Positions 44,293-52,611 are shown, counted from the stretch's first letter. The stretch is 64,000 nt of DNA from Xanthobacteraceae bacterium (GCA_022844205.1 JALHMF010000007.1:94116-158115); one strand, 5' to 3'. Notes: generated by a model not told the origin, from the sequence alone. Numbers and translations: made by a program.

Positions 44293-44916
44293 GTGAAGAA
44301 GTTTGCATTCGCGGCATCTGCCGTATTGGCGCTGACAGCGCCGGCCTTCGCTGGCGACCTGCCGGTGCGCCGCTCGACTCCCTATTATGCGCCGGAGCCC
44401 GCGCGCCAGCTCTTCAACTGGAGCGGCTTCTATGTCGGCGGCAATGCCGGCTATGGCTGGGGCACTGCGCTGGGTGCCGATCCAAGCGGGTATCTGCTCG
44501 GTCTGCAGGCCGGTTACAATTTCCAGGTCGCAAGCAACATCCTCGCGGGCATCGAAACCGACATCGCGATCACCTCGATCGAGGGCTCGAGCGCCGGCAA
44601 TACGATCTCGCTCGACTATCTCGGCACGGTGCGCGGCCGTCTCGGCGCCACCATCGACCGCTTCTATCTCTACGGCACGGCGGGCCTTGCCTATGGCCGC
44701 GGCGAACTTGAGAACACGGGGCTTGCGAGCCGCCAGACGCATGTCGGCTGGACGGCGGGCCTTGGCGTCGAAGCGATGATCGCGCCGAACGTCACCGCGC
44801 GTCTCGAATATCTGTATGCCGATCTCGGCAAGGAAACTTACACGACGGTCGGCGGGCCGGTTCGGACCGGCATCGACGCCAGCATCTTGCGCATGGGCAT
44901 GAACTACAAGTTCTGA
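44293..44916 (+). CDS. Outer-membrane beta-barrel protein (Omp25/31-like)
   Basis: 207 aa. The signal peptide is cleaved after TAPAFA (~residue 20). The mature part alternates hydrophobic and polar residues. It shows the rhizobial small-porin pattern NWSGFYVGGNAGYGWG, LGLQAGYNFQ, LGTVRGRLGATIDRFYLYGT, AGLAYGRGELEN and VTARLEYLYADLGK. It ends in Phe (NYKF), as BAM substrates do. GTG start after GAGGAGG. Probably a structural barrel rather than an enzyme. Followed by a strong terminator. Confidence 0.9.
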   Translation: MKKFAFAASAVLALTAPAFAGDLPVRRSTPYYAPEPARQLFNWSGFYVGGNAGYGWGTALGADPSGYLLGLQAGYNFQVASNILAGIETDIAITSIEGSSAGNTISLDYLGTVRGRLGATIDRFYLYGTAGLAYGRGELENTGLASRQTHVGWTAGLGVEAMIAPNVTARLEYLYADLGKETYTTVGGPVRTGIDASILRMGMNYKF

Positions 44917-44936
44917 TCCGCGCGAACATGCAACGC

Positions 44937-44966
44937 AAAAAGCCCCGGCTCTGCCGGGGCTTTTTT
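44937..44966. terminator. Bidirectional terminator between omp and gst
   Basis: A 9-bp perfect stem, AGCCCCGGC / GCCGGGGCT, with a TCT loop, flanked by A and T runs on both sides. It ends the convergent OMP and GST transcripts. Confidence 0.92.
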
Positions 44967-44977
44967 GTAGTTCGAGT

Positions 44978-45586
44978 TTACCCCGAGGGTGTGGTCGCCC
45001 CGAACGAGGGCACTTTCTTCGCGAACTCGTCCAGCCATTGGACGAGCTTCGGATGTTTCGCGCGCCACTGGCCTTCGAAACGGAAATCGAAATAGCCGAG
45101 TGCGGCCGCCACCGCGATATGACCGACATGGAGCATTGGACCGAACGCCGGCGGGTCCTTCTCCAGCGCATCGAATGCGCGCGCCACTTTCCCGGACTGA
45201 TGATCGACCCATTTGTCGACGCGCTTGTCCTCGGGCCGCCAGCGCTTCTCGTAAATCTGCAGCACGCCCGCATCCATGATGCCGTCGCCGAGGGCCTGCA
45301 TGCGCATGGCCAGCAAGCGTTCCTTGCCCGAAGCGGGGATGATGTTTCCGCCGCCGGAGAGTTCATCCAGGTATTCGATGATGACGCGCGAGTCGTAGAT
45401 CGCCGTTCCGTCTTCCAGAATGAGTGTCGGAATCTTCCCGAGCGGATTCTGGCTGCGCACGCTGTCGTTTGCATCCATCGTATCGGAAGGATCGATTTTC
45501 ACTTTGTCGGTCATCCCGACCTGATCGATCGCCATCCGGACCTTTCGTACGAAAGGTGACGACGGCGACGCCCGCAGAACAAGCAT
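44978..45586 (-). CDS. Glutathione S-transferase family protein
   Basis: 202 aa. The thioredoxin-like N-domain (MLVLRASPSSPFVRKVRMAI; Ser of SSPF at the catalytic position) contains NPLGKIPTLILEDG (cis-Pro) and DSRVIIEYLDE. An all-helical C-domain follows, with HVGHIAVAAALGYFDFRF. Many such proteins conjugate or reduce small electrophiles; substrate unknown. It is complete and monocistronic, next to a cold-shock gene on the same strand. Confidence 0.92.
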   Translation of the reverse strand: MLVLRASPSSPFVRKVRMAIDQVGMTDKVKIDPSDTMDANDSVRSQNPLGKIPTLILEDGTAIYDSRVIIEYLDELSGGGNIIPASGKERLLAMRMQALGDGIMDAGVLQIYEKRWRPEDKRVDKWVDHQSGKVARAFDALEKDPPAFGPMLHVGHIAVAAALGYFDFRFEGQWRAKHPKLVQWLDEFAKKVPSFGATTPSG

Positions 45587-45629
45587 CGTAATCCTTTCTC
45601 TATCGGTAAGTGATTCCCTCGGTCGTGCC

Positions 45630-45845
45630 TCAGGCGGCGGGCTTCAGATTCACTGCCTTTGGACCTTTTCCGCGGCTATCCGGCTCTACATCGAAGGAGA
45701 CGCGCTGTCCCTCCGCGAGTTGACCCAACCCCGAACTTGTAACAGCGGAAATGTGCACGAACACATCGCGGCTGCCGTCATCGGGCTTGATGAATCCAAA
45801 GCCTTTATCGTTGTTGAAGAACTTTACAGTGCCGCTGATCGGCAT
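45630..45845 (-). CDS. Cold-shock domain protein
   Basis: 71 aa. The RNA-binding motifs are RNP1 KGFGFI (residues ~14-19) and RNP2 VFVHIS (~28-33). The core [20 protein letters not shown] is typical of CspA-like proteins that melt RNA structure. The C-terminus is slightly extended ([13 protein letters not shown]). An inverted repeat lies in its 5' region. Confidence 0.95.
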   Translation of the reverse strand: MPISGTVKFFNNDKGFGFIKPDDGSRDVFVHISAVTSSGLGQLAEGQRVSFDVEPDSRGKGPKAVNLKPAA

Positions 45846-45875
45846 TTCCCCACTCCCCTTGGCCGTTTTTTCATT

Positions 45876-45900
45876 GGTCCCTGTTTTTTAGTTTGGGACC
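45876..45900. promoter_or_regulatory. Inverted repeat in the cold-shock gene leader
   Basis: GGTCCC (45876-45881) and GGGACC (45895-45900) flank 13 mostly A/T bases, 30-55 bp upstream of the start on the minus strand. It could be a leader hairpin relevant to cold control, or an operator. Confidence 0.4.
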
Positions 45901-45956
45901 TTACAGTCCTAAAACATCGGGAAGATTCTGCAAAGCGGATTGATACAAGGGCCCGC

Positions 45957-46808
45957 TCAGGCCTCGCCTGCGATCCAGTCCAGCCGTTGCGCGCCTGCAA
46001 CATCGCGTTGCAGCGATTCTCGCAGAAACGGCAAAATCTCCCGCATTTCGGCCTCCAGTTTCCACGGAGGATTCACGGCCATGAGGCCGCAACCAGAAAG
46101 CGCCGTATTGGGCCTTAGGCCCGCGACCTGCAATTCGATGCGGAGGATTTTCGGAATGCCCGTGCGCTTGAGGCGGCGGGTGAATTGCTCGATGTCTGTA
46201 AAACTTTTCACAGGATACCAGAGCAGATACGTGCCGGTGGCGAAACGGCGATGCGCTTGCACAAGACCATCTACCAGCCGCTCGAATTCGCCCTCTTCCT
46301 CGAAAGGCGGGTCGATCAACACCAGACCGCGGCGTTCGGGTGGGGGCAGGAACGCCTTGAGCGCCGTCCAGGCATCCATCTCGCTGATTTTCACACGGCG
46401 GTCGTTGCCTTCATTCTCACGAAGGGCCGCGCGCTCTTCCGGGTGAAGTTCGCAGAAAATCATCTGGTCTTGCGGACGGCAAAGCGCGCGCGCGATGGCG
46501 GAGGAGCCGGGGTAATACCGTAATTTGCCGTCAAGATTTTCCTGCCGCACCAGATCGAGATAGGGCGCAAGCAAAGCCGCCGCCTTGCCTTTCGGAGGGG
46601 CGGCAATGAGCTTTCCGATTCCGCCCTGCCATTCTCCTGTCCGGCTTGCCTTGTCATCGCCGAGGTCGTAACGGCCGGCACCGGCATGGGTGTCGATCAC
46701 GCGAAACGGCGTTTCCTTCTCGCGCAGATGCAGCAGCACACGCGTCATTGCCGCATGCTTCAGGACGTCGGCGAAATTTCCCGCGTGAAAGGCGTGCCGG
46801 TAGTTCAC
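45957..46808 (-). CDS. rlmJ: 23S rRNA (adenine(2030)-N6)-methyltransferase
   Basis: 283 aa. It opens NYRHAFHAGNFADVLKHAAM, the RlmJ signature with an N-terminal RNA-recognition patch. The SAM region is VIDTHAGAGRYDL, and the catalytic N6-adenine motif DPPFEE occurs in GLVLIDPPFEEEGEFERLV. It methylates A2030 of 23S rRNA in E. coli. GTG start; 10 bp after the RNase T2 stop, so it may be co-transcribed with it. Confidence 0.95.
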   Translation of the reverse strand: MNYRHAFHAGNFADVLKHAAMTRVLLHLREKETPFRVIDTHAGAGRYDLGDDKASRTGEWQGGIGKLIAAPPKGKAAALLAPYLDLVRQENLDGKLRYYPGSSAIARALCRPQDQMIFCELHPEERAALRENEGNDRRVKISEMDAWTALKAFLPPPERRGLVLIDPPFEEEGEFERLVDGLVQAHRRFATGTYLLWYPVKSFTDIEQFTRRLKRTGIPKILRIELQVAGLRPNTALSGCGLMAVNPPWKLEAEMREILPFLRESLQRDVAGAQRLDWIAGEA

Positions 46809-46818
46809 TTCAAGTCGT

Positions 46819-47481
46819 TCAGCCGCCGCGGACCGGCGGCATTACCACGCGCGGCGTGCGGCAGGAACGGCGTTCGACTTCGGGGCAGGAGCGGAATTCA
46901 TAATCGCGCGTCATGCAGATGCGCACTTCGTGCAGGCGCCGGTTGTCGCAGGTGACGGAGATCATGTCCGGCTTCAGTTGCTGGTTGGCCGCGATGAATG
47001 CGTCCTCCACCTCGGCGGGCGACACCATCGTGTAATCGTCCACACGGCCGAACCGTTCCGGGATCACGATGCGGTTGCGGGCCTGGCGGATCGCATCGAA
47101 ATAATGCCGTGGCTCCAGGCCGGAACAGGTGCCGTGCGTGCGCCATTCATGAATGATCAGGCCGCGCGCCGGCATCAGCGGCAGCATCGACTGGATCAGC
47201 GCTTCGGGAATGTAGGGAGCCGGTGTTTGGCAATTCTGCGGGAAACCGCGCTCGTATTGCGGCCAAAGGCCGTGCACGACAAACGCGTAAGCGCGTTCGC
47301 TGTTGCATTGCTCGTTGCTGCGGCGGCGGCCTTTCTCGTATTCCGCCTCGCAATAGGAAGGCGACCACGAAAGCGTCAGCACATAGAAATCGAACCGGCC
47401 GGGCTCGCCCTGCCGCTGCGCAAGCGACGGCGTTGAGAGAAGCATCACAACGAGGGCCGCGAGCAGCGCCGAAAATTTCAT
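46819..47481 (-). CDS. Secreted ribonuclease T2
   Basis: 220 aa. The Sec signal ends after PSLAQ (~residue 22). Catalytic segments CAS1 (FVVHGLWPQY) and CAS2 (HEWRTHGTC) carry the two histidines, Glu and Lys/Arg-type residues of the fold. Several cysteines suit periplasmic disulfides. It cleaves single-stranded RNA, probably for phosphate or nucleotide scavenging. Its ATG overlaps the upstream secreted-protein stop, so they are translated together. Confidence 0.93.
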   Translation of the reverse strand: MKFSALLAALVVMLLSTPSLAQRQGEPGRFDFYVLTLSWSPSYCEAEYEKGRRRSNEQCNSERAYAFVVHGLWPQYERGFPQNCQTPAPYIPEALIQSMLPLMPARGLIIHEWRTHGTCSGLEPRHYFDAIRQARNRIVIPERFGRVDDYTMVSPAEVEDAFIAANQQLKPDMISVTCDNRRLHEVRICMTRDYEFRSCPEVERRSCRTPRVVMPPVRGG

Positions 47482-47924
47482 GGACGGGCGGCCCGGCAGT
47501 AGGGTCCGTAGGCGAGGTTGCGGTCATAGCCGACCACGCACCACTCGACTCCGTAGCCCATCCCGGCGAAGCCGAGCTTCTCGCCGATGGCATACGCAAT
47601 ATAGGTTTCCTTGCCGTCGTTCATCCGCACCTTCGCGGCACAGTGGCGGCGGGGAATAAAATCCGGCCCCCATGGGCGATAGGCCAGTTCCTTCACTTCC
47701 TCGACCTTGCCGATATAGGCGCCGGAGCCCCAATAGCGGCGCTCCTTGTAGGCGAAACGCAGGTTGATTTTGCCTAGCGTCCAGGGGTTATCGCAGCCCG
47801 GAATGATGCCGTGATGGAAGGGCAGGAAGCCGCCGCCGCGCGAACTCGCCTCCGCAGGCATCGCTGCCGCGGACAGTCCGAACACCACCACTCCCAAAGC
47901 CAGCAAGATCAAGCGCATTTTCAT
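47478..47924 (-). CDS. Secreted four-cysteine hypothetical protein, coupled to RNase T2
   Basis: 148 aa from MKMRLILLALGVVVFG; 54 upstream in-frame residues are unsupported. The signal peptide is cleaved near MPAEA (~residue 27). The mature part has four cysteines (in PGCDNP, RRHCAAK, VEWCVVG and GPYCRAA) that could form two disulfides, and aromatic clusters such as KERRYWGSGAYIG. I know no family function. The 4-bp overlap with the T2 ribonuclease suggests a shared role in the envelope, by inference. Confidence 0.75.
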   Translation of the reverse strand: MKMRLILLALGVVVFGLSAAAMPAEASSRGGGFLPFHHGIIPGCDNPWTLGKINLRFAYKERRYWGSGAYIGKVEEVKELAYRPWGPDFIPRRHCAAKVRMNDGKETYIAYAIGEKLGFAGMGYGVEWCVVGYDRNLAYGPYCRAARP

Positions 47925-48085
47925 GAAAGACCCCTGTGATGCGGCGACGATGAAACCAGTGCGGTCGCGGGTCAAGCGCGCAGAAGGCTGGCCCGTTTCC
48001 GCCATGCAGCCATGCGAGCGTAGGCCTTGCGCTCGGCGGGCGGCTTTTCTAGCTTCCTGCACGAATGGGCGGTTTGGAGCGAACA

Positions 48086-48649
48086 ATGTTCATGCTTGGC
48101 AAACAGAATGAGCGGCTGGTGGCACTGGCGCTGCTAGCCCTCATGGCCGCAACGCGGATCCATCATTTTGGCGTGGGCACGATCGCGCCGGACGCTTCGA
48201 CCGCGGTGTTCTTTCTTGGCGGTCTGATGCTTGCCAGTCCGTTTTACATTCTCGCCTTCTCCGCGGCGGCGATCGCACTCGACATGATCGCGCTGGGTCC
48301 GGTCGGCGTGTCGGCCGCCTGCATGACGGTTGGCTACTGGCTGCTGTTCGCCGGCTATGCCGCGCTTTGGTTTGCCGGACGGCTTGCGCGCACGACGGGG
48401 CGGCTCAATTTTCTCTCCGGCGGAAAGATTCTGGCGCTGGCTTCGATTGGAACTGGCGTCTTTTTCTTGCTGTCGAACGTCGGGTACTACATCGGCAGCG
48501 AATATGGTTCGCTAGGCGTGCAAGAATATACGGTGCGGGTCAGCCGTTACCTGACGTTCTACTGGCTTGTCACTTTGGCTTACGTTGCCACGGGCATTGC
48601 CGTGTTCGCACTTGCAACGCGCGGTCGCGCGGTTATGGCAACTCGCTAG
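48086..48649 (+). CDS. Multi-pass inner-membrane protein of unknown function
   Basis: 187 aa with about five or six hydrophobic helices. It begins MFMLGKQNERLVALALLALM and contains ATRIHHFGVGTIAPDASTAV. The start has a GGAGCG ribosome site. The pattern recalls small ECF/DUF6580-like putative transport proteins, but I could not confirm a family. It stands alone and is followed by a strong terminator. Confidence 0.7.
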   Translation: MFMLGKQNERLVALALLALMAATRIHHFGVGTIAPDASTAVFFLGGLMLASPFYILAFSAAAIALDMIALGPVGVSAACMTVGYWLLFAGYAALWFAGRLARTTGRLNFLSGGKILALASIGTGVFFLLSNVGYYIGSEYGSLGVQEYTVRVSRYLTFYWLVTLAYVATGIAVFALATRGRAVMATR

Positions 48650-48698
48650 CTCACTCAATCGGTTTTTCCGGGACTGTTCCTCCTGGAACCTGTTTAAC

Positions 48699-48732
48699 GG
48701 GAGCGGCGCAAGCGCCGCTCCCTTCGTTTTTT
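48699..48732 (+). terminator. Intrinsic terminator
   Basis: GGGAGCGGCG and CGCCGCTCCC form a 10-bp perfect stem with a four-base loop, then TTCGTTTTTT. It ends the membrane-protein gene before the DUF1236 cluster. Confidence 0.93.
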
Positions 48733-48802
48733 CAAGGTTGTTGCCAACGTGGAACCAGAGTGGCGGTTCAGTTGTTTTTGCAAGGGATCGTTGGAGAAAC
48801 TC

Positions 48803-49162
48803 ATGAACCGCATCCTCCGCAGCAGCCTTAGAGCCGGTTTGGCCGGTCTGGCGATGTTCGCGCTCACCAGCATGGTCACCGCACAGGAAGACGGCATCAA
48901 GCTCACCGATGCGCAGAAAAGCGCGATCTACCAGACGGTACAGGCGGAGGGGGTAAAGAGCGCCTCCGGCGAGGATTTGCGTCTGTCGGTTGGAGCGCCG
49001 GTTCCGCCTTCGGTGCAGCTCTATAAGCTCCCGGACGATGCACTTGCCAACATTCCGGTGATGCGCGCGTACCAATATGCGGTGTATGCCGAGGATGTGC
49101 TGATCGTTGATCCGAACAACCGTCGCGTGGTCGAGGTCATCCGCAAGATGGAAACGAAATAG
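48803..49162 (+). CDS. DUF1236 secreted protein, paralogue 1
   Basis: 119 aa from MNRILRSSLRAGLAGLAMFA (ribosome site GGAG); the signal ends after VTAQ (~residue 27). A single DUF1236 module includes IKLTDAQKSAIYQTVQAEG, VGAPVPPSVQLYKLPDD and YAVYAEDVLIVDPNNRRVVE. Periplasmic or exported. DUF1236 is abundant in Hyphomicrobiales and has no known function. Two further paralogues follow within 2 kb. Confidence 0.85.
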   Translation: MNRILRSSLRAGLAGLAMFALTSMVTAQEDGIKLTDAQKSAIYQTVQAEGVKSASGEDLRLSVGAPVPPSVQLYKLPDDALANIPVMRAYQYAVYAEDVLIVDPNNRRVVEVIRKMETK

Positions 49163-49163
49163 C

Positions 49164-49541
49164 TTAGTTGTCTTTGCGGGAAACGTAGAGGCTCACCGCG
49201 GTGGGCAGGCCGTCCAAGTACGGCCCCATGAAGAAGCGCTCGCCAGTGCCATTTCCGAAAAAGCGATCGTGCGTGTCAATGAGCGCCCGAACCGGCGCGA
49301 CGCAGGTTGAGAACGATTCAACGATCAGATCGGTGAAATTTTCTTTTCCGAGCCGCGGATCGGCGGCGACCGTGCGCGATACGCATTCGGTCGCTGTCGT
49401 AATCAACGGCACCAGCACCGCTTCTTTCTGCTGATCGCTGAGGCGGGCGGGAATTCCGGCGGGGGTGTCGAGATCGATCGCGCCCGGCAGAACCGAGACG
49501 TTCACGATCAGCGAGAAGCCAAGCAGCGCTCCGGCAAACAT
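49164..49541 (-). CDS. Small secreted hypothetical protein
   Basis: 125 aa. The N-terminus MFAGALLGFSLIVNVSVLPG looks like a signal peptide or uncleaved anchor. The rest includes LSDQQKEAVLVPLITTATEC and FTDLIVESFSTCVAPVRALI, with two cysteines. It lies head-to-tail between DUF1236 paralogues 1 and 2 but on the opposite strand, its stop touching that of paralogue 1. Function unknown; presence within the cluster is the only context. Confidence 0.68.
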   Translation of the reverse strand: MFAGALLGFSLIVNVSVLPGAIDLDTPAGIPARLSDQQKEAVLVPLITTATECVSRTVAADPRLGKENFTDLIVESFSTCVAPVRALIDTHDRFFGNGTGERFFMGPYLDGLPTAVSLYVSRKDN

Positions 49542-49740
49542 CCTGTCACCCCGCGATTCAGTGGTCGAATCGTAACGGTGTCCATCCTTTTCACAATAAC
49601 CAAGAAGACCGAAAGAGCTGTTTCACTGCGTCCTGTTGCGTCGCCGCAACGGAAGTTCCATTCGCAGAATACATGGGTTCCACCCGGAACGCAGCAATTC
49701 GGGGCGCGTTGTCCACCATACCGCCTAGGAGGACCAGCCC

Positions 49741-50316
49741 ATGAAACGCCCCATCAATACTGCGCTGGCTTTTGCCGTACTGATTGCCGTCACGGGCGCA
49801 GCGAACGCCGGTCCGGTTTTCGATAATGGAAATGAACTAGGCCTCCTCGACGCGGATCCCGTGGACATGGATAGCGTGCGGCATCGCGACGGAACGCTGG
49901 TGGCGCGGGAAGCTTTCAAGCATTCGGATGGCTCGGTCGTGACGCGCTTGACAGCGCATCAACCAGCGCCTCAATTTTCAACTGAGCGTTCCGTCGCTCG
50001 GGATGTTTTGGAGCTTACACCGGCGCAGCGCAGGCTGATCTGGTACACGGTGGCTGTGCCTGCGGCCGCCATGACGGATGATCAATCAGCCGATCTTCCA
50101 TTGCCGATTGCCCGTGAACATATTGAAGCTATTCCGACTCCGAGAAGCTATCGCGTCGGCTCGATAGTCCCGTTCGCATCGGTACTCCAGCCGTTGCCTG
50201 AAACCGTCACGGTAGCCGTCCCTACGGTTCAGGATCATCTCTATGCGGTGGTTGGCGAGCGCGTTTTTGTCGTTGATCCAGTGACCAACACGGTTGTCGT
50301 TGAAGTGGGGCGTTGA
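49741..50316 (+). CDS. DUF1236-like secreted protein, paralogue 2
   Basis: 191 aa; signal ends after GAANA (~residue 23). A ~60-residue unique region (HRDGTLVAREAFKHSDGSVV) precedes a diverged DUF1236 module: LELTPAQRRLIWYTVAVPAA, YRVGSIVPFASVLQPLPETV and LYAVVGERVFVVDPVTNTVV match paralogue 1 block by block. The ribosome site AGGAGG is good. Probably periplasmic. Confidence 0.78.
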   Translation: MKRPINTALAFAVLIAVTGAANAGPVFDNGNELGLLDADPVDMDSVRHRDGTLVAREAFKHSDGSVVTRLTAHQPAPQFSTERSVARDVLELTPAQRRLIWYTVAVPAAAMTDDQSADLPLPIAREHIEAIPTPRSYRVGSIVPFASVLQPLPETVTVAVPTVQDHLYAVVGERVFVVDPVTNTVVVEVGR

Positions 50317-50391
50317 TCCCCTAGGGCAAAGCCAGCGGGAACCTTGGCACATCTGGCGCGTTGATTTTCGAATCCATTCAGGAGGAAATCC

Positions 50392-51024
50392 ATGCGCGGA
50401 AAAATTTTGATGACCGTCAGTGCGACTGCTTTGGCCCTGACGACCGGCATTGTGGCGGCGCAGAATCCAAACCAGCCACAGCCCCAGCTCAATGCTAAGC
50501 AGAAGCTGGATCAACCGATCGATCACGAGAAAGAACGCGCCAAGCAGAACGCCGGCCAGACGAAGGTGAACGGCACCGAATACGACCCGAACAAGGGACG
50601 TGGCCGCACGCCGGAAACCGGTCAGGCCATGGGCATGCCGCCGAGCCCGCCAAATAGCAATTCACAGTCCAACGCCCTAGCAGAATTGCCGGGCGTCTCC
50701 GCGCAAACCATCCCCGCCAAATTCTCCGCCGACGTGGCCGCACAGGATGAGATCAGCACCACCGCCCGCGGACTGGCGCTCACCGATCAGCAGAAGTCGC
50801 TGATCCTGCAGCGCCTCGGAGAGACCAAAACGGCGAGTAATTCGCCGGAAGGGCTTTACGCGGAGGCGGGCACGTTAATTCCGTCCGCAATGGAAGCTCA
50901 GGAAATCCCGGCGGAGCTTCAGGCCAATATCCCCGGCCTGAAGGGCCTGAAATACGTGAAGAAGGACGAGCAGGTCCTGCTCGTCATGCCGTCGAACGGC
51001 ATTGTGCGAAACGTACTTCAGTAA
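50392..51024 (+). CDS. DUF1236-like secreted protein, paralogue 3
   Basis: 210 aa; the signal ends near IVAAQ (~residue 24). The first half of the mature protein is hydrophilic, Gln/Asn/Pro-rich and probably disordered (NPNQPQPQLNAKQKLDQPID). The C-terminal ~85 residues are the DUF1236 module: LALTDQQKSLILQRLGETKT, AEAGTLIPSAMEAQEIPAEL and LKYVKKDEQVLLVMPSNGIV. AGGAGG ribosome site. It overlaps the next, convergent gene by 7 bp at the stops. Confidence 0.8.
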   Translation: MRGKILMTVSATALALTTGIVAAQNPNQPQPQLNAKQKLDQPIDHEKERAKQNAGQTKVNGTEYDPNKGRGRTPETGQAMGMPPSPPNSNSQSNALAELPGVSAQTIPAKFSADVAAQDEISTTARGLALTDQQKSLILQRLGETKTASNSPEGLYAEAGTLIPSAMEAQEIPAELQANIPGLKGLKYVKKDEQVLLVMPSNGIVRNVLQ

Positions 51025-51491
51025 CAACGGGTGACGTTCACGTCCCGCGACCGGTCGCGCGAAACCTGAACACGCTCCGTTGAACAGATACCGCGGTAGA
51101 GGCGCTGGGGAACCGGCGCCTCTTCTACGTCATAGCCCTCGGTGTTGTCCGCATAGAGCACGTACGGCCCGCTCGCATAAAAGGGTGCTACGCCGCGAAT
51201 GGGCAATCCGCGAAAATGGCGAAAGCTATGGCGATGGACGCGCTGTGGCAGCGCCGCTTGCGGGATCGAACGGTCGCGGAAGCCTGCGGGCGGGCGGGCG
51301 GGGCCTGCGAGGGGGCCTGCTTTCACCGGCTGGAATCGCGGCGGATTGAGCGGGGCCCTCTGCCCCATGCCGGGGCGCGGCATTCCTATCGAGCCGTGCG
51401 GGCCGCTGCTTTGTTTGGCGAAGGATTCCACCGGCAATGTGATGGCAACGCAGACAAGCAAGGCGGCGGCAGAATGAAAGCCGACACGCAT
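51018..51491 (-). CDS. Small secreted proline-rich hypothetical protein
   Basis: 157 aa from MRVGFHSAAALLVCVAITLP; signal cleavage near ESFAK. The centre is Pro/Gly/Arg-rich (RPGMGQRAPLNPPRFQPVKA), then FYASGPYVLYADNTEGYDVE and a C-terminal tail with two cysteines (RGICSTERVQVSRDRSRDVN). No recognisable family. It converges on DUF1236 paralogue 3. Confidence 0.68.
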   Translation of the reverse strand: MRVGFHSAAALLVCVAITLPVESFAKQSSGPHGSIGMPRPGMGQRAPLNPPRFQPVKAGPLAGPARPPAGFRDRSIPQAALPQRVHRHSFRHFRGLPIRGVAPFYASGPYVLYADNTEGYDVEEAPVPQRLYRGICSTERVQVSRDRSRDVNVTRCY

Positions 51492-51639
51492 ACGAAACTC
51501 CACTCGGTTTCCGTCGCGGGCCACACGCCCAGAAACCGCTTTAACGCCGCGAAGCTATTTTAGATCGTGAATTCGCCCGTGTCGATGCAAATGGAATCGA
51601 GCAGGGCGACGATCGAACCGAACGCCGCCCCGCGCGCGA

Positions 51640-52014
51640 TCAATGACGGTCGGAACGCTGGTCGGTGGAAATGCCCGTCTGCCATTCGGCGATCTGATCG
51701 GAGATGTTCTCGATATAGACACGGGCGGTGTGATTCAGTTCCGCGTATCCGGCAATCTCGCGCTGGACGCGTTCGCCTTCACGCTCGAGCGTATTGCGGG
51801 CTTCGCGAAGCTGGCCAATCAGGTGGTCGATCTCGCTCATGGAGACTCCGGCGACCCGCTGCACGAGGGAGTTGATGTTCTGGGAGTCGCCATCCGGCCG
51901 TACCGGCTGGCGATGAAGATAGGTCACGTCGCGCTGGATGTATTCGCGGATTTCGGTGTCGAGGCCTGTGAGTGCTGGCGAGTCTTGAACAAACCGGTCA
52001 GTTCGGCTGGTCAT
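51640..52014 (-). CDS. Helical hypothetical protein (coiled coil)
   Basis: 124 aa from MTSRTDRFVQDSPALTGLD; the longer in-frame version lacks support. Residues ~35-100 form a long amphipathic helix (INSLVQRVAGVSMSEIDHLI, LREARNTLEREGERVQREIA). No signal peptide, cysteine or catalytic motif is visible. It is probably a cytoplasmic structural or adaptor protein. Function unknown. Confidence 0.7.
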   Translation of the reverse strand: MTSRTDRFVQDSPALTGLDTEIREYIQRDVTYLHRQPVRPDGDSQNINSLVQRVAGVSMSEIDHLIGQLREARNTLEREGERVQREIAGYAELNHTARVYIENISDQIAEWQTGISTDQRSDRH

Positions 52015-52144
52015 TGTTGTCGTCCCCTGGTCACTAGGTCTGGCTCCCCTGCCGACTGCGATTGCCGCAAGGGAATGTGTCGGCTTGGCGGCAACTCGCG
52101 GGAGGAATTGCAGCCATCCACACGGCGGAACGCGGAATGACCGT

Positions 52145-52504
52145 TCAGCCGAACAGGAGCCACCACGCCAGGAGACCCGGAACGAAACCGGCGATGGCTC
52201 CGCAGAGCGCGCCAAACATACGCCGTTCGCGCCAGAGCGCGGCTCCGAAGGCGGCACCGAGCAATATGCCAGGCCAGCCGCGGCGCAGGCCGGTCCAGAT
52301 CAATTCATCCGGATCGAAATGAACGGCAAGGTCGGTGTTCAAATAAATGAACCAGAACGCCATGCCGGTCATGAGGCCCGCCACGGCACCGATGGTCGCG
52401 CCGAGCAGACGGTTGCTCGTCCAGCCAACGGCGCCCGTGACCAGCCCTGCGGCCATCGCGGGCGCGCTGTAGGCGAGCATGATGAGGAGAAGCTCCAGAT
52501 TCAT
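52145..52504 (-). CDS. Small polytopic membrane protein of unknown function
   Basis: 119 aa with four hydrophobic helices (around residues 4-27, 32-56, 75-95 and 97-117). Gly and Ala are abundant (LVTGAVGWTSNRLLGATIGA). The loop after helix 2 holds HFDPDELIWTGLRRGWPG. No family recognised. It is a single gene on the minus strand between the coiled-coil gene and a terminator. Confidence 0.7.
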   Translation of the reverse strand: MNLELLLIMLAYSAPAMAAGLVTGAVGWTSNRLLGATIGAVAGLMTGMAFWFIYLNTDLAVHFDPDELIWTGLRRGWPGILLGAAFGAALWRERRMFGALCGAIAGFVPGLLAWWLLFG

Positions 52505-52554
52505 GCCGTCAATGTAGCTGAATTTTGGCAGGATTGTCTTTGACGGATCGCAAC

Positions 52555-52586
52555 GAAAAACGCCCCGGTCAAAGCGAACGGGGCGT
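52555..52586 (-). terminator. Intrinsic terminator after the SnoaL-like gene
   Basis: On the minus strand: ACGCCCCG, a ~14-base loop, CCGGGGCGT, then TTTTTCG. It lies 26 bp past the stop of the gene at 52612-53043. Confidence 0.85.
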
Positions 52587-52611
52587 CACAGCGTGTAAAC
52601 TTTATTGCGTT

